A stretch of 64,000 nucleotides of DNA from Bradyrhizobium sp. AZCC 1693 (GTDB taxonomy: Bacteria; Pseudomonadota; Alphaproteobacteria; Rhizobiales; Xanthobacteraceae). A program made the translations under genes and the position numbers. Of this stretch, positions 63,862-64,000 are shown in pieces (the first letter of the stretch is position 1; every line of letters begins with the position of its first letter). The notes beneath the pieces were generated by a model. It saw only the letters and a list, made by a program, of their open reading frames with translations. It was not told the DNA's origin and made no database searches. Location of the stretch: the NCBI RefSeq assembly GCF_036924745.1, contig NZ_JAZHSD010000001.1, forward strand, positions 4,774,001 to 4,838,000, given 5' to 3'.

Positions 63862-64000
63862 CGCTTGGCCGCCGGGGTCCGGGATCGCGCCTTCAAGGCG
63901 CGATCGAGTTCAGGTTCGGCAAGCTTTACACCACCTCCGGTTTCCACCAGCCAGTGGCCTTCGCTGCCATGGGCCTGGAGCACGCGAAAATCCGTCTTGC
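63858..64000 (-). CDS. C-terminal end of a gene overlapping the DUF2269 gene
   Basis: The minus strand is open from the window edge to a TGA at 63858-63860, which overlaps the ATG of the DUF2269 gene (ATGA). About 46 residues are visible (KTDFRVLQAHGSEGHWLVET ... LKARSRTPAAKR). The start lies outside the window. The overlap makes it the first known member of the DUF2269/SDR-DoxX/DCC operon. Family not recognised. Confidence 0.6.
   Translation of the reverse strand, partial: KTDFRVLQAHGSEGHWLVETGGGVKLAEPELDRALKARSRTPAAKR

Overview
The window is GC-rich, densely coded alphaproteobacterial chromosome. The gene content and order (trmD-rplS-leuC, leuD, leuB, asd, sdhCDAB, typA), an IalB homologue, FAS1 and TAXI proteins, and several families of palindromic intergenic repeats all point to Nitrobacteraceae, most likely Bradyrhizobium or a close relative. 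This assignment comes from recognising proteins and repeats by eye, not from a search. I saw no rRNA, tRNA or CRISPR array.

Layout. 1-10900: end of an unknown gene, trmD and rplS, leuC, a run of small secreted Gly/His/Tyr-rich proteins, a minizincin, leuD, a glycosyltransferase, a DUF6455 protein, a CoA-ester lyase and a beta-carbonic anhydrase. 10904-12354: an IS110-family (IS1111-type) element with a candidate guide (bridge/seek) RNA in its right end. 12456-17442: asd, two exported or membrane proteins of unknown function, leuB and an EamA permease. 17536-25864: an MFS gene, an IS4-family element inside a REP palindrome, a molybdenum oxidoreductase/cytochrome b pair, a FAS1 protein, an IS110 remnant inside another REP, and a divergent SDR/malonyl-CoA synthetase pair. 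25890-31564: TauE/SafE permease with divergent LysR regulator, then the succinate dehydrogenase operon. 31704-38146: a tiny membrane protein, a hybrid histidine kinase, a frameshifted YddA-like ABC transporter, an FkbM methyltransferase, a VOC protein and a Pro-rich protein. 38277-46856: a Pro-rich OmpA protein, a decayed BBE oxidase, argG, a PAP2 phosphatase, rlmN and ialB. 47026-57169: two oxidoreductases, a Sel1-like protein, two TAXI proteins, a YkvA protein, pterin dehydratase, a PhoD-like phosphatase, a response regulator and a frameshifted Crp/Fnr regulator. 57378-64000: typA, an amine oxidase, an HNH endonuclease with an unusual N-terminal domain, and a minus-strand cluster (partial gene, DUF2269, SDR-DoxX fusion, DCC thiol protein).

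How the genes work together. leuB, leuC and leuD supply leucine synthesis from three separate loci, and asd feeds the aspartate family of amino acids. sdhCDAB forms complex II. trmD, rplS, rlmN and typA serve translation. The molybdenum oxidoreductase and cytochrome b look like a periplasmic redox pair.

The most interesting observation is the IS110-family element. Its 3' non-coding end carries four short segments, in order, that match the right target flank (complement), the left target flank (identity), the element's left end (complement) and its right end (identity). The two target segments sit inside one predicted stem. This is the layout expected of a bridge/seek RNA, and the target it implies is the arm of a dispersed genomic palindrome. 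Two further IS insertions in the window also lie in palindromic repeat arms. Two otherwise intact genes (ABC transporter, Crp/Fnr) each carry a one-base frameshift, which may be real decay or sequence error.
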